This document shows positions 17,790-25,704 of a DNA stretch of 64,000 nucleotides, one piece after another. The DNA comes from an uncultured Siphonobacter sp. Lineage in GTDB: Bacteria > Bacteroidota > Bacteroidia > Cytophagales > Spirosomataceae. How positions within the stretch are numbered: position 1 is the stretch's first letter; each line of letters begins with the position of its first letter. The notes below the pieces were generated by a model. It did no database searches. It was not told where the DNA came from and was given only the letters and a program-made list of their open reading frames with translations. The DNA lies in contig CAJYHS010000099.1 of NCBI GenBank assembly GCA_913774715.1, positions 48,892 to 112,891 on the forward strand, written 5' to 3'. Both the position numbers and the translations under genes were made by a program.

Positions 17790-18650
17790 GTGAAAAACTC
17801 TTTCGTCGCCACTGGTTTAGTATTTGCGGCTTTATGGTCTTCGGCCTCCGTAGCGGCCAAATTCGGTTTGCAATCGGCAGAGCCCATGGTTCTGTTTGAT
17901 ATTCGCTATTTTGGAGCCGGTTTTTTCTTGCTGATCTACGCACTCGTTTTTGAAAAACAGCGAATACCCCAAGGAAAAGAATGGCGTCAACTGATCACCT
18001 TTGCCGTTCTTAATACGGTGGTGTATCTAGGCTTGTTTGTCTTTGCCATGAAGCAGGTTGCGGCGGGAATTGGCAGTTTAGCCATTGCTATTAACCCCTT
18101 ATTAATCAGTATTATTTCTGCTTTTTACACGGGCAAAAAAGTAGGCCCAACGGAATGGATTGCCATTGCCCTGGGAATGGCCGGGGTTGGGGTAGCCACG
18201 TATCCCCTACTGCAAAACAGCTTTGCCACGCCCCAGGGGTTACTCCTGCTTTTTCTCAGTATGCTCTCCTATTCGGTGGCTACGATTTATTTCTCTGAAA
18301 TCGACTGGAAGTTATCCCGAAGCAGTATCAATGGCTGGCAGGCTTTGATTTCAGGAATCATTTGTCTGCCCCTGATCTATTTTTTCCACGAAAAAGAAAA
18401 TCATTACGACGGTCGCTTCTGGACCACCGAATTCTGGTTAACCATTTTCGTTTCTGTAGCTGCCGTTCAGCTTTGGTTAAAACTACTGAAGGAAGATGCC
18501 GTTCGGGCCTCGCTGTTTCTGTTCCTTTGCCCGGTTTTTGGTTTTGCTTACGCTACTTTTTTGCTGGGCGAGCCTTTTACGATTTATACCGCCGTCGGAA
18601 CAATTCTGGTTCTAGTAGGGCTCTGGATTGGACAGCGAGCGGGTAAGTAA
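17790..18650 (+). CDS. EamA/DMT-superfamily permease
   Basis: The 286-residue protein has ten hydrophobic segments in two homologous halves of about five. Typical EamA features are WSSASVAAKFGL and DIRYFGAGFFLLIYAL in the first half, and LLGEPFTIYTAVGTILVLVGLWIG at the end of the second. Members export amino acids or other metabolites across the inner membrane; the substrate cannot be told. The start is the GTG at 17790, chosen because the first helix begins right after it. It lies behind a terminator, so its promoter must be very short or within the previous region. Confidence 0.82.
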   Translation: MKNSFVATGLVFAALWSSASVAAKFGLQSAEPMVLFDIRYFGAGFFLLIYALVFEKQRIPQGKEWRQLITFAVLNTVVYLGLFVFAMKQVAAGIGSLAIAINPLLISIISAFYTGKKVGPTEWIAIALGMAGVGVATYPLLQNSFATPQGLLLLFLSMLSYSVATIYFSEIDWKLSRSSINGWQALISGIICLPLIYFFHEKENHYDGRFWTTEFWLTIFVSVAAVQLWLKLLKEDAVRASLFLFLCPVFGFAYATFLLGEPFTIYTAVGTILVLVGLWIGQRAGK

Positions 18651-18676
18651 TTTCATCGCTCTAATTCCGGCGGATC

Positions 18677-18700
18677 CCGGATTGCAAATCCAGACCAGCC
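18677..18700. repeat. Dispersed repeat with GGATTGCAAATCC core
   Basis: The core GGATTGCAAATCC is an imperfect palindrome followed by AGACCAGC. A 24-base copy differing at five positions lies at 60587-60610, beside another palindrome of the same kind. Both copies are intergenic. Confidence 0.55.
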
Positions 18701-18714
18701 TCAACACTAATTTT

Positions 18715-18742
18715 GTAGAGACGCAAAGAATCGCGTCTCTAC
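18715..18742. repeat. Dispersed palindromic repeat, GTAGAGACGC family
   Basis: A perfect 10-bp inverted repeat GTAGAGACGC / GCGTCTCTAC surrounds eight bases. Related copies sit at 32655-32829 (three) and 40965-40988. All are between genes. The 217-bp gap 18651-18867 holds this element, the previous repeat and the operator-promoter of the next gene. Confidence 0.7.
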
Positions 18743-18840
18743 TGGTTGATTACGCTCTTTCAGATTTCCCATCCGTCCTATTTCATTCATTAAAAATAAA
18801 TTTTCACTTTTCTATTGACTTATTAAATCAGGTTTCGCTT

Positions 18841-18857
18841 ACTTTGCACTACAAAGT
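18841..18857. promoter_or_regulatory. Palindromic operator upstream of the membrane-protein/regulator genes
   Basis: A perfect inverted repeat ACTTTG-N5-CAAAGT is followed by ACTT. The left half overlaps a -7-like sequence TTACTTTG (18839-18846), and a TTG lies at 18815-18817. The same palindrome with the same spacer length occurs before creD at 19843. It is the likely binding site of the winged-helix protein encoded between the two sites. Confidence 0.7.
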
Positions 18858-18867
18858 ACTTCGATTT

Positions 18868-19491
18868 ATGATTCAAGAAGAAGGACCCTTACGCGATTTA
18901 TCTGAAATCCGTCAAATGATGGAACGCTCCTCCCGCTTTTTATCCTTAAGCGGATTATCGGGAGTTTTTATAGGAACAGTTGCCTTACTCGGAGCCGCCG
19001 CTGCCTGGAAATTTCTGCAAGGAACCGAATCGATGATCGGACAAGCCTATGTAGGAGATCCTTACGGTTTTTATCGGTTTTTCATTGTTAACTTTGGAGG
19101 CGTTCTTCTGTTATCAATCATTGGAGGTCTTTACTTTACCAATCGTCGGGCTCGTCAGAAAGGCTGGAAACTTTGGGATTCCACTTCCAAACGATTGCTT
19201 ATTAATATGGCGATTCCCTTAGGCACTGGAGCCATTTTTTGTTATTTTTTGCTCTTTAGAGCACCCGAATTAATTGCTTCCTGCACGCTTATATTTTATG
19301 GAATGGCGTTGATCAACGCCAGTAAATACACCCATAGCGAGTTAAGAAATTTGGGAGTTTTAGAGATAATTCTTGGAATTTTTTGCGGGTGGTTTGCGAC
19401 CACGGGCACCAGCCTGTTATTTTGGGCCCTGGGTTTTGGCGTCCTCCACATCCTGTACGGTATCATCATGTACCGTAAATACGGGGCATAA
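18868..19491 (+). CDS. Uncharacterised integral membrane protein
   Basis: I start this 207-residue protein at the ATG at 18868 (MIQEEGPLRDLSEIRQMM). The longer in-frame extension runs through repeats and the operator and is not credible. A polar N-terminal helix of about 30 residues precedes roughly six hydrophobic segments (LSGLSGVFIGTVALLGAAAA, FIVNFGGVLLLSIIGGLYF and others). No family name is recognised. It sits directly upstream of a winged-helix regulator and creD and shares a palindrome with creD, so a role in the same envelope-related response is inferred from context only. Confidence 0.72.
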   Translation: MIQEEGPLRDLSEIRQMMERSSRFLSLSGLSGVFIGTVALLGAAAAWKFLQGTESMIGQAYVGDPYGFYRFFIVNFGGVLLLSIIGGLYFTNRRARQKGWKLWDSTSKRLLINMAIPLGTGAIFCYFLLFRAPELIASCTLIFYGMALINASKYTHSELRNLGVLEIILGIFCGWFATTGTSLLFWALGFGVLHILYGIIMYRKYGA

Positions 19492-19517
19492 GCGGACTCA
19501 GGAGAGTCTGATTAGCT

Positions 19518-19826
19518 ATGAAAAGTTTTATTGATCAATTAAATAAAGCATTTGAAAATCGGGTACGCCTGGGCATTATGTCCGTGCTGATGGTAAACGA
19601 TTGGGTAGAGTTTAATACGCTGAAAGAAACCCTTCAGCAAACCGATGGTAACCTTGCCAGTCATTTGATGGCTCTGGAGAAAGTACAGTACGTGGCCATT
19701 CGAAAAGGATTCATTGGTCGCAAACCGAATACCTCCTATCAAGCTACTGAAACAGGTCGCGAGGCCTTTCAGGAACACCTCAATGCACTGGAGTTTCTTT
19801 TAAAATCAGTCCCGGCCAAGTCTTAA
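19518..19826 (+). CDS. Winged-helix transcriptional regulator
   Basis: This 102-residue protein is a single winged helix-turn-helix domain. RVRLGIMSVLMVNDWVEFNTLKETL leads into the recognition region QTDGNLASHLMALEK, then the wing KGFIGRKPNTSYQATETGREAFQEHL. It fits the MarR/ArsR-like single-domain group (HTH_34 type) common in Bacteroidota. It is 26 bp downstream of the membrane-protein gene and 46 bp upstream of creD. Two matching palindromes flank these genes, so it probably represses both promoters and so its own operon. No metal-binding cysteines or effector domain are seen. Confidence 0.85.
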   Translation: MKSFIDQLNKAFENRVRLGIMSVLMVNDWVEFNTLKETLQQTDGNLASHLMALEKVQYVAIRKGFIGRKPNTSYQATETGREAFQEHLNALEFLLKSVPAKS

Positions 19827-19842
19827 TTTTTTTTAATCTTCA

Positions 19843-19859
19843 ACTTTGTAATTCAAAGT
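19843..19859. promoter_or_regulatory. Palindromic operator upstream of creD
   Basis: ACTTTG-TAATT-CAAAGT is a perfect inverted repeat followed by ACTTT, giving a third half-site back to back with the second. It ends 13 bp before the creD ATG. The left half is embedded in a -7-like CAACTTTG. It matches the site at 18841 in arm sequence and in spacer length. Confidence 0.72.
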
Positions 19860-19872
19860 ACTTTAATAAAAT

Positions 19873-21282
19873 ATGCAAACTCCTTCTAATCTTTCTACTT
19901 GGGAACGCATTAACAATTGGCTTAATCGTTCCATCTCACTTAAATTATTTACCATTGGTTTTCTAGTAATCCTGCTTCTGATTCCATCCAGCATGATAGA
20001 AAACCTGATTCGAGAACGTCAGATTACAAGGGACGCTTCAATCAATGAAGTAAGTTCTAAATGGGGTGAACAACAGATCGTTGGAGGTCCTGTATTAACG
20101 ATTCCTTTCAAAGTCGAAACCACAGACGAAAAAGGTCGCATTCAAACGTTTGTTAAATACGCCCACTTTCTACCCGAAACGCTTCATATCCAGGGTAACG
20201 TACAACCAGAAAAAAGATATCGGGGCATCTATGTGGTGATGCTATACCGATCACAACTCCGGATTAACGGACAGTTTTCTTTCCCGGATTTTGAAAAGCT
20301 AAAGATTTCTCCTCAATCCATTATCTGGAAAGATGCCTTTGTCTCGCTGGGTATTACTGACCCTAAAGGAATTCGTCAGGCTATTCAGCTAAAATTCAAT
20401 AACCAGGCCATTGAGTTTGACCCCGGCCAAGCTACTAAAGATCTATTTAGCTCGGGCGTAGGAGCTCCTGTTTCCATTTCTCCGGAAGTCAAGACTCCAT
20501 TTACCTTTGATTTAGGCCTTCAATTAAATGGCAGCAGCGATTTGCAGTTTCTTCCTTTCGGCAAAGAGACGCACGTTCATCTGACTTCTCCCTGGTCAAC
20601 GCCAAGTTTCATAGGGACTTTTTTACCGGAGAAAAGAAAAATCACGGCTAAAGGTTTTTCTGTGGACTGGAAGGTGCTTCAATACAACCGGAATTATCCG
20701 CAGCAGGGTATTGATTCTTTCATTACAGCAACACCTAGTACCAGAGAAATTCAGATTTCAGAAGCTCCACCAGCTTATGTCGGTGCTAACCCCTCCCAAA
20801 CGAATGGCGTCTTTGGAGTCAAGCTGTTGTTACCCATCGATGAGTATCAAAAGACTACCCGCTCGGCCAAATACAGCATGATTTTTGTGACGCTAACTTT
20901 TGCTTCTTTCTTCTTTGTAGAAATTCTGGGCCGTCGCCGCATACATCCCATTCAGTACTTATTGGTAGGCTTTGCTATCTGTTTGTTTTACATTCTGCTA
21001 CTTTCCATTTCTGAGCATATATCTTTCAACTGGGCTTACCTCCTCAGCACGGCTACGATTCTTTCGCTGATTATGATGTATACGCGAAGCGTCTTTAAAG
21101 ATCTTCGATATACGCTCATTTTCAATGGCATACTGGCTCTGCTTTACGGATTCTTCTATTCACTACTACAACTGGAAGATTACGCTTTGTTACTGGGTAG
21201 TCTTGGCTTATTACTCATTCTGGCCTGCATCATGTATCTCACCCGTAAGCTGGATTGGTATCACGTTTACGATCAGGAATAA
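19873..21282 (+). CDS. creD: Cell envelope integrity protein CreD
   Basis: The 469-residue inner-membrane protein has the CreD architecture. One N-terminal transmembrane helix (about 22-44) is followed by SSMIENLIRERQ and a large periplasmic domain with GGPVLTIPF, then a block of about six helices from residue 335 to the end with FFFVEILGRRRIHPIQYLLVG. CreD overproduction in other bacteria alters envelope stability and beta-lactam or colicin responses; its biochemical role is unknown. Here the partner is a winged-helix regulator rather than the CreBC two-component system. Confidence 0.9.
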   Translation: MQTPSNLSTWERINNWLNRSISLKLFTIGFLVILLLIPSSMIENLIRERQITRDASINEVSSKWGEQQIVGGPVLTIPFKVETTDEKGRIQTFVKYAHFLPETLHIQGNVQPEKRYRGIYVVMLYRSQLRINGQFSFPDFEKLKISPQSIIWKDAFVSLGITDPKGIRQAIQLKFNNQAIEFDPGQATKDLFSSGVGAPVSISPEVKTPFTFDLGLQLNGSSDLQFLPFGKETHVHLTSPWSTPSFIGTFLPEKRKITAKGFSVDWKVLQYNRNYPQQGIDSFITATPSTREIQISEAPPAYVGANPSQTNGVFGVKLLLPIDEYQKTTRSAKYSMIFVTLTFASFFFVEILGRRRIHPIQYLLVGFAICLFYILLLSISEHISFNWAYLLSTATILSLIMMYTRSVFKDLRYTLIFNGILALLYGFFYSLLQLEDYALLLGSLGLLLILACIMYLTRKLDWYHVYDQE

Positions 21283-21307
21283 TACTCAACCTTCAACCTT
21301 TCCAATT

Positions 21308-21955
21308 ATGCAGCTCTTACACACCCGTACCCTTCAGATTGGCAGCCTTTCGGCGTTATCAATTCTGTCTGCTACTTTTCTGGCTATTCGTTTTGGCATT
21401 ACCCATGGTGGCTGGTATGTGATGATTAACTGGAACCTGTTTCTGGCCTGGATGCCGCTTTTCCTTTCCCTTTGGTTTGAACGAGTTTCCCAACACGAAC
21501 CAGGCTCGAAACTTAAACTGGCCTCCATCGGGACGTTGTGGCTACTCTTTTTCCCGAATGCACCGTACGTGATAACGGATTTTATTCATATCCAGCACAC
21601 TATCGGCATACCGGCCTGGCACGACGCCCTGATGATTTTTAGCTATGCCATGACCAGTCTCATCTGTGGCTTATTATCCTTCCACTGGATGCGGCAAAAT
21701 CTGATGCAAATCATTCCGAAATGGTCTGAATACGTGATGCTTGCCGTATTACCCCTGAGCGGGTTTGGTATCTATCTCGGCCGCGTGAAACGCCTGAACA
21801 GCTGGCACCCTTTCACTAAGCCTGGATTACTCCTTCAGCAGATTCTGGAAAGCCTGGTTAATAAACAAGCCATCCTGATGACGCTCGAATTTTCAGTAAT
21901 GATTGGTATTTCTTACCTCGTCCTCCTAAGTTTGATGCAGAAAGAAAGAGTTTGA
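21308..21955 (+). CDS. DUF1361 membrane protein
   Basis: The 215-residue polytopic membrane protein has about six helices. Segments WLLFFPNAPYVITDFIHI and FGIYLGRVKRLNSWH, with a preceding HDALMIFSYAM, match the DUF1361 family. The ATG at 21308 is used because the upstream in-frame extension lies inside creD and lacks similarity. It follows creD by 25 bp and is probably co-transcribed. The function of the family is not known. Confidence 0.8.
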   Translation: MQLLHTRTLQIGSLSALSILSATFLAIRFGITHGGWYVMINWNLFLAWMPLFLSLWFERVSQHEPGSKLKLASIGTLWLLFFPNAPYVITDFIHIQHTIGIPAWHDALMIFSYAMTSLICGLLSFHWMRQNLMQIIPKWSEYVMLAVLPLSGFGIYLGRVKRLNSWHPFTKPGLLLQQILESLVNKQAILMTLEFSVMIGISYLVLLSLMQKERV

Positions 21956-22060
21956 AAACTTTTGAGGTGGTTAAAAGAGGGTTAGGTGGTTTGGGAGTAA
22001 TATCTTTACAATAGCCTCAAACCTCATCAACCTACAGTCAAACCATTTTGAAACGCAGTT

Positions 22061-22480
22061 ATGCCTATTGATATTCCCAAGTTTTTCAGAAGTGTTCAGT
22101 ATGCCCTTAAAGGACTGAAAGTCATGGTGTATTCGGAGAATAACGCCCGTATTCACTTGGCAGCTACTTCAATTGTCGTGTTTCTGGGTTTTTATCTGGA
22201 CGTTACGAAGAAAGACTGGGTTAATCTGATGATTTGCATCGTGCTGGTCTGGGTAACGGAAGCTATTAATACGGCGTTTGAAAAAACCGTAGATATGGTA
22301 TCGCCCGAGTATCGGAAAATCGCCGGAGAGATCAAGGATCTGGCTGCCGGAGCCGTATTGATTTCGGCCATTTTTGCTCTTATCGTTGGCATCATGATCT
22401 TTAAAGAATACGTCCCCTGGGAAGACTGGGCCTATGATTTAGGCATTCCGCTACCTGGTGATAACGAACCCGCTTACTAA
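22061..22480 (+). CDS. dgkA: Diacylglycerol kinase family protein (DgkA/undecaprenol kinase type)
   Basis: The 139-residue protein has three transmembrane helices and the prokaryotic DAGK signature: RSVQYALKGL, then the catalytic ENNARIHLAAT, then WVTEAINTAFEKTVD and EIKDLAAGAVLISAI. The last two carry the conserved Glu, Asn and Asp residues of the active site. By family it phosphorylates diacylglycerol or undecaprenol at the inner membrane. In this phylum the undecaprenol kinase role is plausible, but sequence alone does not decide. A terminator follows. Confidence 0.87.
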   Translation: MPIDIPKFFRSVQYALKGLKVMVYSENNARIHLAATSIVVFLGFYLDVTKKDWVNLMICIVLVWVTEAINTAFEKTVDMVSPEYRKIAGEIKDLAAGAVLISAIFALIVGIMIFKEYVPWEDWAYDLGIPLPGDNEPAY

Positions 22481-22520
22481 AGAATTGATTAACTTCCACC
22501 TACCTAAAATAGCTACCTTC

Positions 22521-22546
22521 ATTCAGGCTGGCCTGCCTGAATTTTT
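22521..22546 (+). terminator. Rho-independent terminator after dgkA
   Basis: An 8-bp stem ATTCAGGC / GCCTGAAT with a six-base loop is followed by TTTT. It lies 41 bp after the dgkA stop. Confidence 0.7.
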
Positions 22547-22602
22547 GAGAAAAGGAAATAGCCTGGTTCTTGTGCCATCCATTCATTTTCAGTACATTCG
22601 CT

Positions 22603-22633
22603 AATACCTCGGCTGGATTTATGCCGGGGTATT
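22603..22633 (+). other. Stable hairpin in the 5' leader of a secreted-protein gene
   Basis: AATACCTCGGC can pair with GCCGGGGTATT over 11 positions with one T-G wobble, around a nine-base loop. There is no T-tract, so it is not a standard terminator. It ends 33 bp before the ATG at 22666 and could be a leader structure. Confidence 0.45.
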
Positions 22634-22665
22634 ATTACTTGGTAACGACCCTATTTTTCGCCTTT

Positions 22666-24165
22666 ATGAAACGTCTATTACTTTTTATTTTCTGGTTATA
22701 TGCCAGCTCACTCTGGGCTCAAATGCTGCCTTCGAAGCGACTGGAAATTATGAGGGATGAGAAAATTACGGACGATTTTGAAGTGCTTCCTTTGGGGGAA
22801 CAAGGCGTTTTAGTTACCAAAATTCTGGAAAATCCTTCCCGCGGAATCAATCATACGTATCAGCTCAGTCGTTATGATTCTACCCTGGCTTTACGCTGGG
22901 AAGGAGAATTCAAGTTAAAGCCGCCTTACAAAGCTCTACTCTCCTACCATACCCCGGAACACATATACTGGCTCTGCGGTGATCCGGATTCGGATAAAAT
23001 CCAGATCTGGAAAACCAGTCTTGACAACGGGGATATGGAAGTCATTGAAGGCAAAGTTCCAGCCATCGACATCGTCTCCAAATTTAAAATTCTGGGTAAT
23101 AAGGCTTTCTTGGGTGGCATGTATAACGATCGGCCCGTAGTGGTATCGTTCAGCTTTTTCGATAAAACCTCAAAGGCTTTACCCGAGTTGTTTGACTTTC
23201 ACTTGAACATTCATGATCTGGACGTAGACGAATCCGGTAACAAAATTCACGTGTTTGGAAAATACAACCGGAAAGGGAAATGCCTGCTTCAGATGTACAC
23301 GTATTCGTACGATGGGCATTTACTAAACAAGACCACCCTGAATGATGACTCTGAACGGAGTCTGATTACGGCAAAAATCGTTCATCTGGACAATGGGGAA
23401 TCATTACTGGTGGGTAACTACTCGCTGAATTGCTCGGATTATTCGCAGGGATTATACCTGACAAAAGTGACTGATCGACCAGAAAATAAGATTCAGTACG
23501 TTCCCTTTTCGGATTTACAGAATTTCTTTAATTACCTGAAACCCAGTCGGCAGGAACGGATACGTCACAAAATTGCGGAGCATAAAAAGCAGGGCAAAGA
23601 CATGAAGTTCCACTATCTACTTCAGATTCAGGATCTTATTCCTACCGAAGAAGGGTATCTGGTAGTAGCAGAAGCTTATTTCCCTCAAACTAAAACGAGT
23701 AACTCCTACACTCCAACAGCCGTAACCAGTCGCCGTAGCTCCAACAGCTTTGAATCTTTCCGTTATACCCACGCTCTGGTGTGCGGCCTAAATCGTTCGG
23801 GCGAGTTACTATGGGATAATTCCATGGAGTTAAAAGACCTTACTTCTGATTTACTAGCTCCTCAGGTTCAACTCAGTAAAAAAGATTCCGAGACGCTTTT
23901 CCTAACGTACACGCACGAATCCAAGGTTCGGTCTCTTCAGATCCAGAAAGATAAAACGCTCGGAAAGATTCAGGAATATGAGTTATTACCAGCGGAACTG
24001 AACAAATCGGTAGATCGTGATACCTACCCATCACTGATGTCCTGGTATGGACCTTATTATTTAAGTTGGGGTTTTCGAAAACATCCGTCCGTAGCTAACC
24101 AGTCGTCGAAGGAAGCCTTTTTTCTCTATAAGCTGGAACATCCATCTCATTCCCTAACTCCCTGA
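22666..24165 (+). CDS. Secreted protein of unknown function
   Basis: Starting at the ATG at 22666, the 499-residue product begins with a clear signal peptide (MKRLLLFIFWLYASSLWAQ, cleaved after WAQ). The earlier in-frame start at 22570 would bury this signal and is rejected. The mature part has repeated beta-rich segments (IHVFGKYNRKGKCLLQMYTY, LLVGNYSLNCSDYSQGLYLTK in outline), suggesting a propeller-like or sandwich fold. No catalytic motif or named family is recognised. It is a single gene flanked by terminator structures, probably periplasmic or outer-membrane associated. Confidence 0.7.
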   Translation: MKRLLLFIFWLYASSLWAQMLPSKRLEIMRDEKITDDFEVLPLGEQGVLVTKILENPSRGINHTYQLSRYDSTLALRWEGEFKLKPPYKALLSYHTPEHIYWLCGDPDSDKIQIWKTSLDNGDMEVIEGKVPAIDIVSKFKILGNKAFLGGMYNDRPVVVSFSFFDKTSKALPELFDFHLNIHDLDVDESGNKIHVFGKYNRKGKCLLQMYTYSYDGHLLNKTTLNDDSERSLITAKIVHLDNGESLLVGNYSLNCSDYSQGLYLTKVTDRPENKIQYVPFSDLQNFFNYLKPSRQERIRHKIAEHKKQGKDMKFHYLLQIQDLIPTEEGYLVVAEAYFPQTKTSNSYTPTAVTSRRSSNSFESFRYTHALVCGLNRSGELLWDNSMELKDLTSDLLAPQVQLSKKDSETLFLTYTHESKVRSLQIQKDKTLGKIQEYELLPAELNKSVDRDTYPSLMSWYGPYYLSWGFRKHPSVANQSSKEAFFLYKLEHPSHSLTP

Positions 24166-24206
24166 TTTTCCACATTCGCTTGCCCGGATACTCCTGAAAA
24201 CACGCT

Positions 24207-24245
24207 TTCTAATGTCTTCTAATAAGGTTCTAATTTCATTCTAAT
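24207..24245 (+). promoter_or_regulatory. Four phased TTCTAAT repeats upstream of the efflux operon
   Basis: Exact heptamers TTCTAAT occur at 24207-24213, 24217-24223, 24228-24234 and 24239-24245, with start-to-start distances of 10, 11 and 11 bases. All face one side of the helix, the layout of OmpR/PhoB-type response-regulator sites. The last repeats lie where a -33 element would be for the -7 box at 24256. Confidence 0.75.
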
Positions 24246-24255
24246 CTCGCGGTTA

Positions 24256-24263
24256 TAGGTTTG
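24256..24263 (+). promoter_or_regulatory. -7 promoter element of the efflux operon
   Basis: TAGGTTTG is an exact match to the Bacteroidota -7 consensus TAnnTTTG, 22 bp upstream of the TolC-family start codon. No TTG lies at the usual -33 distance; the TTCTAAT repeats occupy that position, which suggests activator dependence. Confidence 0.65.
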
Positions 24264-24285
24264 ATGCGTCTATTGAATCAGTCCT

Positions 24286-25701
24286 ATGACGAGCAGAGCC
24301 TTTCGAGTTGTTTTTAGTATTTGCTGTTTCAGCTATTTAGGTTTGAGCCATGCTACGGCTCAAACCACGAAGATTAGCCTTCGTGAAGTGCTGGAACAGG
24401 CCCAGACCAATTATCCAATGCTACGGAGTAAGCTGGCGACGATTAAAGCGTCTCAAGCCGATGCTGAAGCTTTGAAAATGTCTTTTCTACCCCAGGCGGG
24501 TATTCAGGCTCAGGCCTTAAACGGTACGTCCAATCAGGTTCGGGGCCCCTACGTTTCCAACGGAGGATTAGTCGTTCCTATTGGTGGGGTTCGAACCGAC
24601 GGTTTTAACAATCAGGCAACTTGGACCAGCTCCAGTTCGATACTGGTCGATTGGGAAGCCATCACCTTTGGTCGTCGGCAGGCCCGCCGTAATCAGGCTA
24701 GTTTAGCCATTGAGCAGGCCAAGGTGGATTATGAAAATGAGTTATTTCTGCATCAGGTGCGGGTATGTGAAGCGTACCTGCTAACGCTCAATTTCAAGAA
24801 AGCTGTATTACTGCAAATTGCCAACCTGGATCGGGCGAAAGCCTTGCAAAGTATTACCCGTGCCAGCACTTCGGGCGGGTTACGTCCCGGTATTGACAGT
24901 GCGGTAAGCAATGCTGAAGTAGCTCGTGCCCGGCTTCAGGTACTGGAAAGTCACAAACTGGCTCAGGAACATTTACTCCGTTTGACCCAGTTAACGGGCA
25001 AACCCAGTTTGCAATATGAACTTGATTCGCTGGTTTTCTATGATCAGTTGCCTAACCTGAATCTGATGAATCAGCAACCTTCGCGACTGCATCCGCAGCT
25101 CCGCGTTCTGCAAAATCAGATGGCGTTGGGTGAAGCCAATCGCTCGGTGATCAAGGCCAATGCTTTGCCTTCCATTTCCTTACTGGGTTCAGTTCAGGGC
25201 CGTGGTTCCGGCATTAGTGAAGGTCCGCAAAGTGATGGAACGTTTCGCATTGATCCTTCCCTCGGTGCAGGCCTGCCCCTGCGGGCTTTTAACTACGTTG
25301 TGGGCGTAACGGCCATCTGGCGACCTACGGAGTTATTCCGAACCAAGTATAATGCTCTGGCTCAACGCGAACGCGTTAATTCCAATAAAGAATCATATAA
25401 CCAGCAAAGTCTGGCTCTGCGAACCAGTTCCGAAAATGCTACCCTGCAAATTGATCTGGCTCAGGCCACAGTCAAGCAATCGCCTCTTCAACTCGAAGCC
25501 GCTCAGCAAGCCTACGCTCAGGCTCGGGCCCGGTACGAGTCCGGTCTGGATAATATTCAGACCTTAACTCAGACGGCAGCTCTATTGAACCGGGCCGAGG
25601 TAGATCAGGCCCTGGCCGTTAATGGCCTTTGGCGTGCCCTATTAATTAAAGCCGCCGCCGATGGTAATCTCGAAGAATTCATGACCCAGATTCCGCAATA
25701 A
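24286..25701 (+). CDS. TolC-family outer-membrane efflux protein
   Basis: The 471-residue protein has a signal peptide (ending ATAQ at about 26) and two long alpha-helical repeats of the TolC/OEP family. LREVLEQAQTNYPML opens the first and AQARARYESGLDNIQTLTQ marks the second. It would form the trimeric outer-membrane channel of the tripartite pump encoded by this gene and the next two. It is the first gene of the operon, with 3 bp to the RND gene. Confidence 0.92.
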   Translation: MTSRAFRVVFSICCFSYLGLSHATAQTTKISLREVLEQAQTNYPMLRSKLATIKASQADAEALKMSFLPQAGIQAQALNGTSNQVRGPYVSNGGLVVPIGGVRTDGFNNQATWTSSSSILVDWEAITFGRRQARRNQASLAIEQAKVDYENELFLHQVRVCEAYLLTLNFKKAVLLQIANLDRAKALQSITRASTSGGLRPGIDSAVSNAEVARARLQVLESHKLAQEHLLRLTQLTGKPSLQYELDSLVFYDQLPNLNLMNQQPSRLHPQLRVLQNQMALGEANRSVIKANALPSISLLGSVQGRGSGISEGPQSDGTFRIDPSLGAGLPLRAFNYVVGVTAIWRPTELFRTKYNALAQRERVNSNKESYNQQSLALRTSSENATLQIDLAQATVKQSPLQLEAAQQAYAQARARYESGLDNIQTLTQTAALLNRAEVDQALAVNGLWRALLIKAAADGNLEEFMTQIPQ

Positions 25702-25704
25702 GAT

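Noticed and set aside
18628..18867. N-terminal extension of the membrane-protein frame (80 extra codons)
   Set aside because: It runs through two dispersed repeats and the promoter-operator, has no similarity to a protein family, and the hydrophobic domain starts after the ATG at 18868.
22570..22665. Upstream start for the secreted protein before the efflux operon
   Set aside because: It crosses a stable hairpin and places 32 residues before an obvious signal peptide.
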